Assembly: GCA_030619955.1 (NCBI GenBank)
Contig: JAUXAK010000007.1
Location: 1-16,524 of the forward strand
Origin: an archaeon
GTDB taxonomy: Archaea; Nanobdellota; Nanobdellia; Pacearchaeales; UBA284
Reading direction: 5' to 3'
Length of the DNA: 16,524 nt
The notes beneath the pieces were generated by a model. That model saw only the letters and a program-made list of their open reading frames with translations, was not told the DNA's origin and did no database searches. Shown here piece by piece: positions 6,084 through 13,502 of the stretch. The translations under genes and the position numbers were made by a program. How positions within the stretch are numbered: position 1 is the stretch's first letter; every line of letters starts with the position of its first letter.

Positions 6084-7110
6084 TGGTAGTTATGGCTCTG
6101 GCGGCGGTCAAATAATTAGGACAGCTTTGGCTTTAAGTGCCTTGACAGGAAAAGCTTTCTATGTTAAAAATATCAGGGCTAAGAGGAAAAAACCTGGCTT
6201 AGCTGCTCAGCATCTTACAGGTGTTAAAGCAGTTGCGCAACTATGTAATGCAAAAGTAAAAAATGCTGATATTGGTTCTACTAATCTTTATTTTGAACCA
6301 GGAAAAATTGAAACTAAACATTTGAAAATTGATGTAGGCACTGCAGGAAGCATTCCTCTTGTGCTTCAAGCTTTGATGCCAGCACTCACAAAACTTGAAA
6401 AGAGCATTGAAATTGAAATTAAAGGTGGAACAGATGTTAAGATGGCTCCATCAATTGATTATGTTGATAATGGGTTATTAAAATTACTAAAAAAGATGGA
6501 TTTCAATGCTTCTCTTGATATTATTAGAAGAGGTTTTTATCCAAAAGGCGGTGGTATTGTGAAATTTAAAACAGAACCAATGAAAATGAAATTAAAAAAA
6601 TATGATTTTATTGACGGGGGCAAGGTTCTTAAAATAAAAGGGATTTCAATTGCTTCTCATTATTTAAAAAAAGCAAGAGTAGCTGAAAGACAAGCAAATG
6701 AATCTAAAAAGCTACTAAGTCAAGAAAAAGAACTTTCAAAGCTCAAGTTGCCAATAAAAATTAAAAGCAGTTATGCAGAAAGTTATTCTCCTGGTTCTAT
6801 TCTAACCTTGTGGATTGAAACTGAAAAATCTGTTTTAGGTTCTTCTGCTTTAGGCGAGAGAGGCAAAAGCAGTGAGAAAGTTGCAAAAGAAGCTGCTGAA
6901 AACCTTATTAAGGAATATAAAACAGGAGCTGTTGTTGATATTCATGCTTCTGATCAGTTATTGCCCTATCTTGCTTTAACTAAAGGTTCACTTCGCACTT
7001 CTTATATTTCAGAACATGCAAAAACAAATGCATTTGTAATTGAAAAATTTTTACCAGTGAAGTTTGAGATAGATGAAAAAACTTCAGAAATAAGTGTTAA
7101 AAAAATTTAA
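6070..7110 (+). CDS. rtcA: RNA 3'-terminal phosphate cyclase
   Basis: RtcA converts a 3'-phosphate at an RNA end to a 2',3'-cyclic phosphate using ATP, through a covalent enzyme-AMP on histidine. This protein has 346 residues, normal for the family. The family signatures are present: DGSYGSGGGQIIRTALALSA at residues 5-24, PGLAAQHLTG, and DVGTAGSIPLVLQALMPA. The catalytic region is SEHAKTNAFVIEKFL, with His316 as the expected adenylated histidine. An inserted domain (about residues 180-280) is present. The start overlaps the preceding small gene by 14 bases. RtcB, the ligase that uses such ends, is not in the window. Neighbouring tRNA genes and RNase HII fit a nucleic-acid-processing setting but do not prove a link. 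Confidence 0.95.
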   Translation: MIEIDGSYGSGGGQIIRTALALSALTGKAFYVKNIRAKRKKPGLAAQHLTGVKAVAQLCNAKVKNADIGSTNLYFEPGKIETKHLKIDVGTAGSIPLVLQALMPALTKLEKSIEIEIKGGTDVKMAPSIDYVDNGLLKLLKKMDFNASLDIIRRGFYPKGGGIVKFKTEPMKMKLKKYDFIDGGKVLKIKGISIASHYLKKARVAERQANESKKLLSQEKELSKLKLPIKIKSSYAESYSPGSILTLWIETEKSVLGSSALGERGKSSEKVAKEAAENLIKEYKTGAVVDIHASDQLLPYLALTKGSLRTSYISEHAKTNAFVIEKFLPVKFEIDEKTSEISVKKI

Positions 7111-7148
7111 AATAGCTTACAAAAATAGCTTAATAAAAAAAGAAGTAA

Positions 7149-7160
7149 CATTTAAAAAAT
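7149..7160 (+). promoter_or_regulatory. TATA-like box of initiator tRNA
   Basis: CATTTAAAAAAT is centred about 26 bases before the tRNA 5' end at 7180. Confidence 0.45.
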
Positions 7161-7179
7161 CTTTTTCTTTTAGATAAAC

Positions 7180-7255
7180 AGCGGGGTGGAGCAGCCTGGA
7201 GTGCTCGCAAGGCCCATAACCTTGAGGTCGCGTGGTTCAAATCCCGCCCCCGCTA
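7180..7255 (+). tRNA. Initiator tRNA-Met (CAU), atypical
   Basis: The acceptor stem AGCGGGG/CCCCGCT with A1:U72 and the D arm (GAGC, AGCCTGGAGT, GCTC) are typical of archaeal initiator tRNA. The anticodon stem is CAAGG/CCTTG around loop CCCATAA. Three points are odd. The loop has C at position 33 (7214) instead of the near-universal U. The 29:41 pair is A:U, so only two of the three G:C pairs that mark initiators remain. The T stem GCGTGG/CCCGC pairs only if T7233 is bulged, making the tRNA one base longer than the usual archaeal initiator. CCA is not encoded. The start base is set by the A1:U72 pairing. Confidence 0.9.
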
Positions 7256-7257
7256 CT

Positions 7258-7267
7258 TTTAAATATA
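7258..7267 (+). promoter_or_regulatory. TATA-like box of rnhB
   Basis: TTTAAATATA begins three bases after the initiator tRNA and is centred 25 bases before the rnhB ATG at 7287. This implies a leaderless mRNA and a separate promoter from the tRNA. Confidence 0.5.
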
Positions 7268-7286
7268 GGGGTTTATTTTTCTTAAC

Positions 7287-7976
7287 ATGAAATTTTTCAT
7301 AGGGATTGATGATGCTGGCAGAGGCCCTGTCATCGGTCCAATGGTCTTAGCTGGTGTAGCGGCAAATGAAAGCCAGATTTCTAAATTCAAAGAATTAAAA
7401 GTTAAAGACTCAAAACAAATAAGTGCAAAAAGAAGAGAATTTCTTGCTCCACATATAAAGAAAATAGCAACTAGCTATCATATAATTAAAGTTTCACCTA
7501 ATGAAATTGATACAAAAATAGCTAAAAAAATAAATCTTAATATAATTGAAGCACAAAAAGCAGGTGAAATTATAAATAATTTAATAAAAAAAATTAAATC
7601 ATCTAAAATTGAAATTATTGTTGATTGCCCTTCTCCAAACACAAAAGCATGGAAAAATTCTCTTTTAGAATATATTAAAAAAGAAAATAAAGAAAAAATC
7701 AGATTAAAATGTGAACATAAAGCTGATATTAATTATGTGATTGTTGGTGCAGCATCAATACTTGCAAAAACAACTCGTGACAGAGAAGTTGAGAAGATAA
7801 AAAAACAATATAATATCAATTGTGGAAGTGGCTATCCTTCAGATCCCTTATGCCAGAAATTTTTACAAACTTCTAAAGCTAAAGAACTTGCTAAACTTGG
7901 CATTGTTAGAAAATCCTGGACAACTTGGCAGAGAGAAGAAAAGAAAAAAGGCCAGAGAAAACTTGCTGAGTTTTAA
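7287..7976 (+). CDS. rnhB: Ribonuclease HII
   Basis: RNase HII cuts RNA in RNA-DNA hybrids and nicks at single ribonucleotides in DNA. The protein has 229 residues, normal for archaea. The N-terminal signature is GIDDAGRGPVIGPMV. The acidic active site is visible: D8 and D9 in the signature, D113 in IIVDCPSPN and D147 in EHKADINY. Most family members have D-E at the first pair, so D9 is a conservative change. G11-R12-G13 and the tyrosine of GSGYPSDP (Y183) form the ribonucleotide-recognition site. GAASILAKTTRD is also typical. The C-terminus (KSWTTWQREEKKKGQRKLAEF) carries a basic tail rather than a clear PCNA-binding motif. The gene is followed after 11 bases by the end of a convergent gene. 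Confidence 0.95.
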   Translation: MKFFIGIDDAGRGPVIGPMVLAGVAANESQISKFKELKVKDSKQISAKRREFLAPHIKKIATSYHIIKVSPNEIDTKIAKKINLNIIEAQKAGEIINNLIKKIKSSKIEIIVDCPSPNTKAWKNSLLEYIKKENKEKIRLKCEHKADINYVIVGAASILAKTTRDREVEKIKKQYNINCGSGYPSDPLCQKFLQTSKAKELAKLGIVRKSWTTWQREEKKKGQRKLAEF

Positions 7977-7987
7977 TCAAGACAAGA

Positions 7988-8491
7988 TTAATAAAATCCT
8001 TTTTTTAGATCTTGATAAATCTTATTTGCTTCTATGATCTTACTTAAATATCTACCAAGAAATGAAATTGTTTTTTCCATGATCTTTTTTTCGTCTGGGT
8101 CTTTAAGAATAGATTCAGCTTCTACTGTTGTATTAATCATTTCTGGAACAATTGTTAATAAACTATCAAGTGCATTATGATTTGGGTATATACTAGAATC
8201 AGAAAGAGCTTCAAGACTGTGAATAAACCAATCTTTAATTTCTTTTTTAGCAGGAAAAATTTCTTTAAATTTTTTATATGTCTCTGTTTCTTTAAATTTA
8301 GAAGGAACTATTTTTAGTTCTTTAATATAAGACCTCCTAATAGAATGAATTTTTTTAAGCTCTTTATATTCATCTGTTATTTTAAATTCTGAAAAAAGCA
8401 TTCTCGCTTCTTTAATATAATCTTCTATTTGTTTATATCTAGAATTTCTTTTTTTCTGATTTTTTAAATCTTTTAATTCATATTGTAACAT
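7988..8491 (-). CDS. Helical protein of unknown function
   Basis: This 167-residue protein starts MLQYELKDLKNQKKRNSRYK. I do not recognise it. It is strongly helical and charged: the first ~85 residues look like coiled-coil or helical hairpins with repeated 'EYKELKKI', 'ETYKKFKEIF' segments, and the second half (IKDWFIHSLEALSDSS, then LDSLLTIVPEMINTTVEAE) is a more hydrophobic helical bundle. There are no cysteines, no signal peptide and no membrane segment, so it is probably cytoplasmic. A TATA-like box (TTTATATA on the minus strand, 8526-8533) would give a leader of about 14 bases. It is transcribed away from valS and ends 11 bases from the convergent rnhB. Codon use looks like its neighbours. 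Confidence 0.7.
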   Translation of the reverse strand: MLQYELKDLKNQKKRNSRYKQIEDYIKEARMLFSEFKITDEYKELKKIHSIRRSYIKELKIVPSKFKETETYKKFKEIFPAKKEIKDWFIHSLEALSDSSIYPNHNALDSLLTIVPEMINTTVEAESILKDPDEKKIMEKTISFLGRYLSKIIEANKIYQDLKKGFY

Positions 8492-8525
8492 TTTTTAATT
8501 TGTTACTATTCCAATGTGAAAAAGA

Positions 8526-8533
8526 ATATATAA
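8526..8533 (-). promoter_or_regulatory. TATA-like box of the helical protein gene
   Basis: The minus strand reads TTTATATA. Its centre lies about 39 bases before the ATG at 8491, predicting a leader of about 14 bases. Confidence 0.35.
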
Positions 8534-8556
8534 ATCTTTCTACAAATGATTAAAAA

Positions 8557-8567
8557 CTTTATAAAAC
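8557..8567 (+). promoter_or_regulatory. TATA-like box of valS
   Basis: CTTTATAAAAC predicts a transcription start near 8588, giving a leader of about 33 bases. The predicted start falls within a perfect 14-base palindrome (8579-8592). Confidence 0.35.
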
Positions 8568-8578
8568 TAATTTTATAA

Positions 8579-8592
8579 CTAATTATAATTAG
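8579..8592. repeat. Perfect palindrome in the valS leader region
   Basis: CTAATTATAATTAG equals its own reverse complement. A related ACTAATT occurs just upstream (8567-8573). Position at the predicted transcription start is where a repressor would bind, but AT-rich palindromes also arise by chance. Confidence 0.35.
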
Positions 8593-8620
8593 AATACTAA
8601 AAAAATAGAAAAATAGAAGA

Positions 8621-11014
8621 ATGAAGAAGAAAGCAAAAACAAAAGCAGTGTTAGACATTCATGCTATAGAGAAAAAATGGCAGAATTATTGGCAAAAAGA
8701 GAAAATCTACAGATTTGATCTAAAAAGCAAGAAAAAAGTTTTTTCTATAGATACGCCTCCACCTTATATTTCTGGCAGGCCTCACATGGGTCATGCTTAT
8801 TCTTATACTTTATTTGATGTTATTGCAAGATTCAAGAGAATGCAAGGTTTCAATGTGCTGTTACCTATAGGTTTTGATGATAATGGGCATCCCACAGAGA
8901 GATATGTTGAAAAAAAATATAATATAAGGTCTTCAGATCTTCCAAGAGAAAAATTCATTGAACTTTGTAGAAAAGAAACCCAAATTCTTGAAAAAGCTGC
9001 AAAATCTGACCTAATAAGTTTTGGATTTGGTTTTGACTGGAGCCTTTTTTATTCAACAATAGGGGATTTAGCAATTAAAACTGCTCAATATTCTTTTATT
9101 GATCTGTATAAAAAAGGATTAATTTACAGAGGAGAAGAACCTAGTTTGTGGTGCACTTATTGTAAAACAGCTCTTGCACAAGCAGATGTTGAAGATGTTG
9201 AAAGAGACACTTTTCTTTACTATACAAAATTCAAACTTGAAAAAGGCAAAGATATTGTGATTGCAACAACAAGGCCTGAATTCCTACCAGCTTGTGTTGG
9301 AATTTTTGTTAATCCTTCAGATAAAAAATACAAGAAGCTAATAGGAAAAAAAGCAATAGTTCCTATTTTTGAACAAAAAGTTAAAATCATGGAAGATAAA
9401 AAAGTTGACCCTGAATTTGGTACTGGTATAGTTATGATTTGTACTTTTGGCGACAAAACAGATATAGAATGGTGGAAAAAACATAAACTGCCTCTAAAGC
9501 TAATAATAACAAAAGAAGGCAAGCTAAATGAACTTGCTGGAAAATATAAAACCATGGAATTGAAAGAAGCAAAAGAAAAAATAATTCAAGAACTAAGAGA
9601 AAAAAATTTGATTGAAAAACAAGAAACATTGCATCAGACAGTTGGTGCATGCTGGAGATGTGATAGTCCTGTTGAATTTCTTATTACAAAACAATGGATG
9701 TTAAAGCTTCTAGAGAATAAAGACAGGTTCATAGATTTTGGAAAAAAAGTTCAATGGCATCCTTCCTATCTTTTTTCAAGATACAGAGACTGGGCTAATA
9801 ATCTAAATTGGGATTGGACAATCAGCAGACAAAGACATTATGGTGTTCCAATGCCAGTATGGTATTGCAAGAAATGCGGCAAAGAAATTATAGCACATGA
9901 AAAGCAGATTCCTATTGATTCTTTAAAAGATAAACATCCAAAAAGAAGATGTTTATGCGGCTCAACTGAATTTGAACCTGAAAAAGATGTTTTTGACACA
10001 TGGTTTACTTCTTCTTTGACACCTGAAATAGTTTTGCAATGGGCTAATAAAAGCAAACTTTTTGAAAAGAATTTTCCTGAAGATTTAAGACCCCAGGGTT
10101 ATGATATAATCAGAACTTGGGCTTTCTATACAATTGTTAAAGCATTTTATCATTTTAAAAAAATTCCATGGAAAAACATAATGGTAAATGGAATGGTTCT
10201 TGATCCAAAAGGAATAGCAATGCATAAATCCTTTGGAAATGTTATTGACCCTGTTGAAGTTATTAAAAAACACTGTACAGATGCAATGAGATTTTTTACT
10301 CTAAGCGGAAAAATTGGAGAAGACATTCCTTTTCAGGAAAAAGAATTAATAGCAGGCAAAAAAACAATTATAAAATTATGGAATGCAGCTAAATTTTCAA
10401 TGCAGCATGCTTCTAATAAAAAACCAAAAAAGCTTGAAGCATTTGACTTATGGCTACTCTCAAAATTAAACAAATTAATAAGAGAATGTACAAAAAGTTT
10501 TGGAAGCTATGAACCTTCAAAACCTAAAACAGTAATTGAAAACTTTTTCTGGCATACTTTTTGTGATAATTATCTTGAGATAATTAAAAACAGATTATAT
10601 CAACCAAAAACAAATAAAGAAAAATTATCAGCACAATATGCTCTTTATACTTCTTTCCTTGCAATCCTGAAACTTCTTGCTCCAATAATGCCTCATATTA
10701 CAGAAGAATTATATCAACAGCATTTTAAAAAATATGAAAAAGAAAAAGTCAAGAGCATACATCTAAGCAGTTGGCCAAAATATAACCCCAAGTTAATAAA
10801 TGAAAAAATAGAAAAATTAGGTGATAAAGCAATAGATATCATAACTAAATCAAGGCAATTTAAAGCAAAAGCCCAGAAATCACTTAAAGCTGAAATTGCT
10901 CTTACAATTGAAAAAGACAAAGCAAAAGAGCTGAAAGACTTTATGCAGGATATCAAGGCAGTAACAAATACAAGGAAAATTAAAGAAGGAAAATTTGAAA
11001 TAAAACTTCTTTAA
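8621..11014 (+). CDS. valS: Valyl-tRNA synthetase
   Basis: This class Ia synthetase joins valine to tRNA-Val in the cytoplasm. It has 797 residues, close to the archaeal norm of 800-900. The HIGH motif is HMGH (H55-H58) within PPPYISGRPHMGHAYSYTLF, followed by GFDDNGHPTER, typical of archaeal ValRS. The CP1 editing domain includes IATTRPEFLPACVGIFV. Cys pairs of zinc ribbons are visible (WCTYC, CWRC, CKKCG, CLCGS). The KMSKS loop reads AMHKS (533-537) in GIAMHKSFGNVIDP, so the first lysine is replaced while the second is kept. The C-terminal half has the anticodon-binding helical domain (LAPIMPHITEELYQ, then SIHLSSWP). There is no ribosome binding site; the start is the first ATG before a lysine-rich leader of about nine residues. 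Confidence 0.95.
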   Translation: MKKKAKTKAVLDIHAIEKKWQNYWQKEKIYRFDLKSKKKVFSIDTPPPYISGRPHMGHAYSYTLFDVIARFKRMQGFNVLLPIGFDDNGHPTERYVEKKYNIRSSDLPREKFIELCRKETQILEKAAKSDLISFGFGFDWSLFYSTIGDLAIKTAQYSFIDLYKKGLIYRGEEPSLWCTYCKTALAQADVEDVERDTFLYYTKFKLEKGKDIVIATTRPEFLPACVGIFVNPSDKKYKKLIGKKAIVPIFEQKVKIMEDKKVDPEFGTGIVMICTFGDKTDIEWWKKHKLPLKLIITKEGKLNELAGKYKTMELKEAKEKIIQELREKNLIEKQETLHQTVGACWRCDSPVEFLITKQWMLKLLENKDRFIDFGKKVQWHPSYLFSRYRDWANNLNWDWTISRQRHYGVPMPVWYCKKCGKEIIAHEKQIPIDSLKDKHPKRRCLCGSTEFEPEKDVFDTWFTSSLTPEIVLQWANKSKLFEKNFPEDLRPQGYDIIRTWAFYTIVKAFYHFKKIPWKNIMVNGMVLDPKGIAMHKSFGNVIDPVEVIKKHCTDAMRFFTLSGKIGEDIPFQEKELIAGKKTIIKLWNAAKFSMQHASNKKPKKLEAFDLWLLSKLNKLIRECTKSFGSYEPSKPKTVIENFFWHTFCDNYLEIIKNRLYQPKTNKEKLSAQYALYTSFLAILKLLAPIMPHITEELYQQHFKKYEKEKVKSIHLSSWPKYNPKLINEKIEKLGDKAIDIITKSRQFKAKAQKSLKAEIALTIEKDKAKELKDFMQDIKAVTNTRKIKEGKFEIKLL

Positions 11015-11043
11015 CTTTTTTCGAATGATTTTTAAAAGTAAGT

Positions 11044-11053
11044 TATTTAAATA
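11044..11053 (+). promoter_or_regulatory. TATA-like box at the head of the prf1 gene series
   Basis: TATTTAAATA lies about 31 bases before the prf1 ATG, in a 65-base gap after valS. It could drive the whole co-directional series that follows. Confidence 0.4.
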
Positions 11054-11079
11054 ATTTATTAAAAAATAAAAGATTAAAA

Positions 11080-12168
11080 ATGGAAGAAGCAGAAAGAGCT
11101 AAACTTCAGACATTGATTGAAGAGCTTCAAGAATATAAAGGCAGGCATACTGAATTAATTAGCATTTATGCTCCTGCTGGCTCTAATATAAATCAAGTTG
11201 CTAACCAGCTTTTATCTGAACAAAGCACCGCACAAAACATAAAAAGTAAAACAACAAGAAAAAATGTTATTGATGCTCTTGAAAGACTTGTAAGACATTT
11301 AAAACTTTATAAAAAACTGCCTGAAAAGGGGCTTGCTCTTTTTTGCGGTAATGTTAGCAAGGCAGAAGGACAATCTGACCTAAGACTTTGGGCTATTGAA
11401 CCACCTCAGCCACTTAAAGTTAAATTTTATAGATGTGACCAAACCTTTGTTCTTGAACCATTAAAAGAAATGCTTGAAGCTAAAGAAGTTTATGGATTAA
11501 TTGTTTTAGATAAAAAAGAAGCTACTTTTGGTTTGCTTGAAGGTAAAAGTATTAGAAAATTAAGACATATAACAAGTGGTGTTCCTAGCAAGCAGAGGGC
11601 AGGTGGCCAATCAGCTCTTAGATTTGAGCGAATTCGCGAAGAGATGACAAAAGAATTTTTTAAAAGAATAGCAAACAATGCAAAAGAACTTTTTTTCCAA
11701 AAAGCAAAACTTAATGGCTTGCTTATTGGGGGTCCAGGACCAACTAAAGATGATTTTTTAAAAGAAGGTCAGCTTTTAACAGCATTAAGAAACAAAATTA
11801 TTACTATAAAGGACCTTGGTTATTCTGATGAGCACGGTCTTAAGTTGCTTGTTGAAGCATCTAAAGAAACTCTTGAAAAAGAAGCAATAATGAAAGAAAA
11901 AGCTTTGCTAGAGAAATTTTTTACACTTTTAGCAAAAGAACCAGAAAAAATAGCTTATGGCGAGCAGCAAGTAAGAAAAGCTCTTGAAGCAGGAGCAGTT
12001 GAGCAGTTACTTATTTCAACTTCTGTAAACAGAAAACTTGCTGATGAAATTGAAAAACTTGCAAGAGCAACAGCAGCTACTATAGATTATATTTCAACAG
12101 AAACTAATGAAGGCTTGCAATTTAAAAATCTTGCAGAAATTGGTGCAATATTAAGATTTGCAATTTAA
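11080..12168 (+). CDS. prf1: Peptide chain release factor aRF1
   Basis: aRF1 recognises all three stop codons and releases the finished protein on the ribosome. Family hallmarks are intact: the NIKS stop-codon motif (N53-S56, in TAQNIKSKTTRKNV), the YxCxxxF motif (Y117-F123, YRCDQTF) and the catalytic GGQ (175-177, in RAGGQSALRFERIREE). The C-terminal domain ends normally (EGLQFKNLAEIGAILRF). At 362 residues it is about 50 shorter than a usual archaeal aRF1. The missing part is the minidomain normally inserted in domain 3; here LLISTSVNRK passes directly to LADEIEKLARATAATIDYIS. Domain 3 binds aBCE1, so this is a reduced form rather than a broken gene. It begins a run of nine co-directional genes and probably has its own promoter. 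Confidence 0.95.
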   Translation: MEEAERAKLQTLIEELQEYKGRHTELISIYAPAGSNINQVANQLLSEQSTAQNIKSKTTRKNVIDALERLVRHLKLYKKLPEKGLALFCGNVSKAEGQSDLRLWAIEPPQPLKVKFYRCDQTFVLEPLKEMLEAKEVYGLIVLDKKEATFGLLEGKSIRKLRHITSGVPSKQRAGGQSALRFERIREEMTKEFFKRIANNAKELFFQKAKLNGLLIGGPGPTKDDFLKEGQLLTALRNKIITIKDLGYSDEHGLKLLVEASKETLEKEAIMKEKALLEKFFTLLAKEPEKIAYGEQQVRKALEAGAVEQLLISTSVNRKLADEIEKLARATAATIDYISTETNEGLQFKNLAEIGAILRFAI

Positions 12169-12220
12169 TAAAACCTAATAGAAATAAAAAAACAAAAGAA
12201 AGAAGTAAAAAAGTAAAGAA

Positions 12221-12928
12221 ATGAAAAGAATCTCTTTAGATATAAAAAAAGAAAAATTTATTCAAAAAAGTTATGGTTCAAATAAAATTATTGTGGCTGC
12301 ACCACATCATACACATACTGAAGAAAATAAAAAAGGAAAAAACAAAAAAACTACTAAAAACAGAATGAAAAGCAATGGAATTTTCAGAATGAGAGATAAA
12401 AATGTTGGTTTTTTAGCTTTTGAAATTGCTTCTCATTTAAAAAGTACTGCTTTAGTAGTTGCTAATGCACAAAATGACCCTAACAAAGAAAATAGCAGTT
12501 ATTTAAATATGCTAAATAAATTAAAACCAGAAATTTTAATAGAAATTCATGGTCATGGTGGAACAAAAACTAAAAATGACATTGAGATTTCTTGCGGCAA
12601 TCAAGAATTAAATTTTTATTCAATAAGGCTTGCTGAAAAAATAAAATTTTATTTAAAAAAACTAGATAATAAAGAATTAAAAAAATTAAAAATCTGCGGG
12701 GATTTTAATTCAGTTTATTTCAAAGCTTTATCAACATTGTCTTTAAAAAATATAAAAAACCAAGGCGGAACACCATATCATATTGAATGTTCTGCTAAGA
12801 TAAGAGAAAAAGAAAAAAGTCAAAACTTACAAAACTCACAAGGTTCAGAAAAGTCATCTCTTTCATTTCTTGGAAAACAAGTTTCTAAAGTTATTGCATC
12901 TGCGATTTCTGATATTCATAAAATTTAG
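12221..12928 (+). CDS. Putative zinc-dependent amidohydrolase, N-formylglutamate amidohydrolase-like
   Basis: This 235-residue protein contains motifs that look like metal ligands and suggest the N-formylglutamate amidohydrolase / M14-like fold: PHHTHTE (28-34), RDKNVGFLAFEIASHL with D59, IEIHGHGG (108-114) and a late YHIECSAKIR with E189. In that fold, two His and one Glu bind zinc and a late Glu acts as the base. The order His/Glu, then Asp, then His, then Glu is consistent, but overall similarity is low, and I would not assign a substrate. There is no signal peptide, so it is cytoplasmic. A K/N-rich loop (35-52) follows the first motif, and a Gln/Ser-rich segment (KSQNLQNSQGSEKSS) lies near the C-terminus. 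It lies 52 bases after prf1 and 11 before scpB, in the same series. Confidence 0.45.
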   Translation: MKRISLDIKKEKFIQKSYGSNKIIVAAPHHTHTEENKKGKNKKTTKNRMKSNGIFRMRDKNVGFLAFEIASHLKSTALVVANAQNDPNKENSSYLNMLNKLKPEILIEIHGHGGTKTKNDIEISCGNQELNFYSIRLAEKIKFYLKKLDNKELKKLKICGDFNSVYFKALSTLSLKNIKNQGGTPYHIECSAKIREKEKSQNLQNSQGSEKSSLSFLGKQVSKVIASAISDIHKI

Positions 12929-12939
12929 TTATAATAAAA

Positions 12940-13485
12940 ATGAATAATGAAATAAAAAATAATGAAAAGGAAAAAAAACAAGAGCTAGAACTTTTAAAAA
13001 GAATTGAAGCAACATTATTTCTTAGTGCACGATATTTAGATATCCAAGAACTTGTGAAATTTACAGGAATAAATCCTCTTATGCTAAAAGAGCTTTTAAT
13101 AAAATTAGAAAAAAAGTATCAAAAAAATAACAATAGTATTGTCATTTTAAAACATGAATATGAAGGCAAGGAAAAATGGAAAATGGATGTCAAAACAGAA
13201 TATGCTAATCTTACCAATCTTTTGGCTACTGGCCAGACTGAATTTACCAAAGCAGAGCAAGCTACTTTGGCAACAATTGCATATAAACAGCCAATTAAAC
13301 AAAGCATTATTGTTAAAATAAGAGGCAATAAGTCATATGATCATATCAAGCATTTCATAGAATTTGGTTTAGTTAAATCAAAAAAAGCTGGAAGAACACT
13401 TGAACTTAATCTTAGTGATGTTTTTTATGATTATTTTAACATAGGAAAAAAGAAAAAAGAAGAGATGACAATAAAACAAAAATAG
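12940..13485 (+). CDS. scpB: Segregation and condensation protein ScpB
   Basis: ScpB binds the kleisin ScpA in the SMC complex that compacts and segregates chromosomes. This 181-residue protein has the two winged-helix domains of the family. The first is IEATLFLSARYLDIQELVKF, followed by LKELLIKLEKKY. The second contains FTKAEQATLATIAYKQPIKQ and SIIVKIRGNKSYDHIKHFIE, the most diagnostic part, then FGLVKSKKAGRTLELNLS. A charged leader (~17 residues) and a basic tail flank it. The start ATG follows a short A-rich spacer (TTATAATAAAA) without a Shine-Dalgarno sequence. ScpA and SMC are not in the window. The gene is 11 bases after the amidohydrolase-like gene and 17 before the PIN gene, so probably co-transcribed. 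Confidence 0.88.
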   Translation: MNNEIKNNEKEKKQELELLKRIEATLFLSARYLDIQELVKFTGINPLMLKELLIKLEKKYQKNNNSIVILKHEYEGKEKWKMDVKTEYANLTNLLATGQTEFTKAEQATLATIAYKQPIKQSIIVKIRGNKSYDHIKHFIEFGLVKSKKAGRTLELNLSDVFYDYFNIGKKKKEEMTIKQK

Positions 13486-13502
13486 ATAATAAAAAATATA
13501 AG

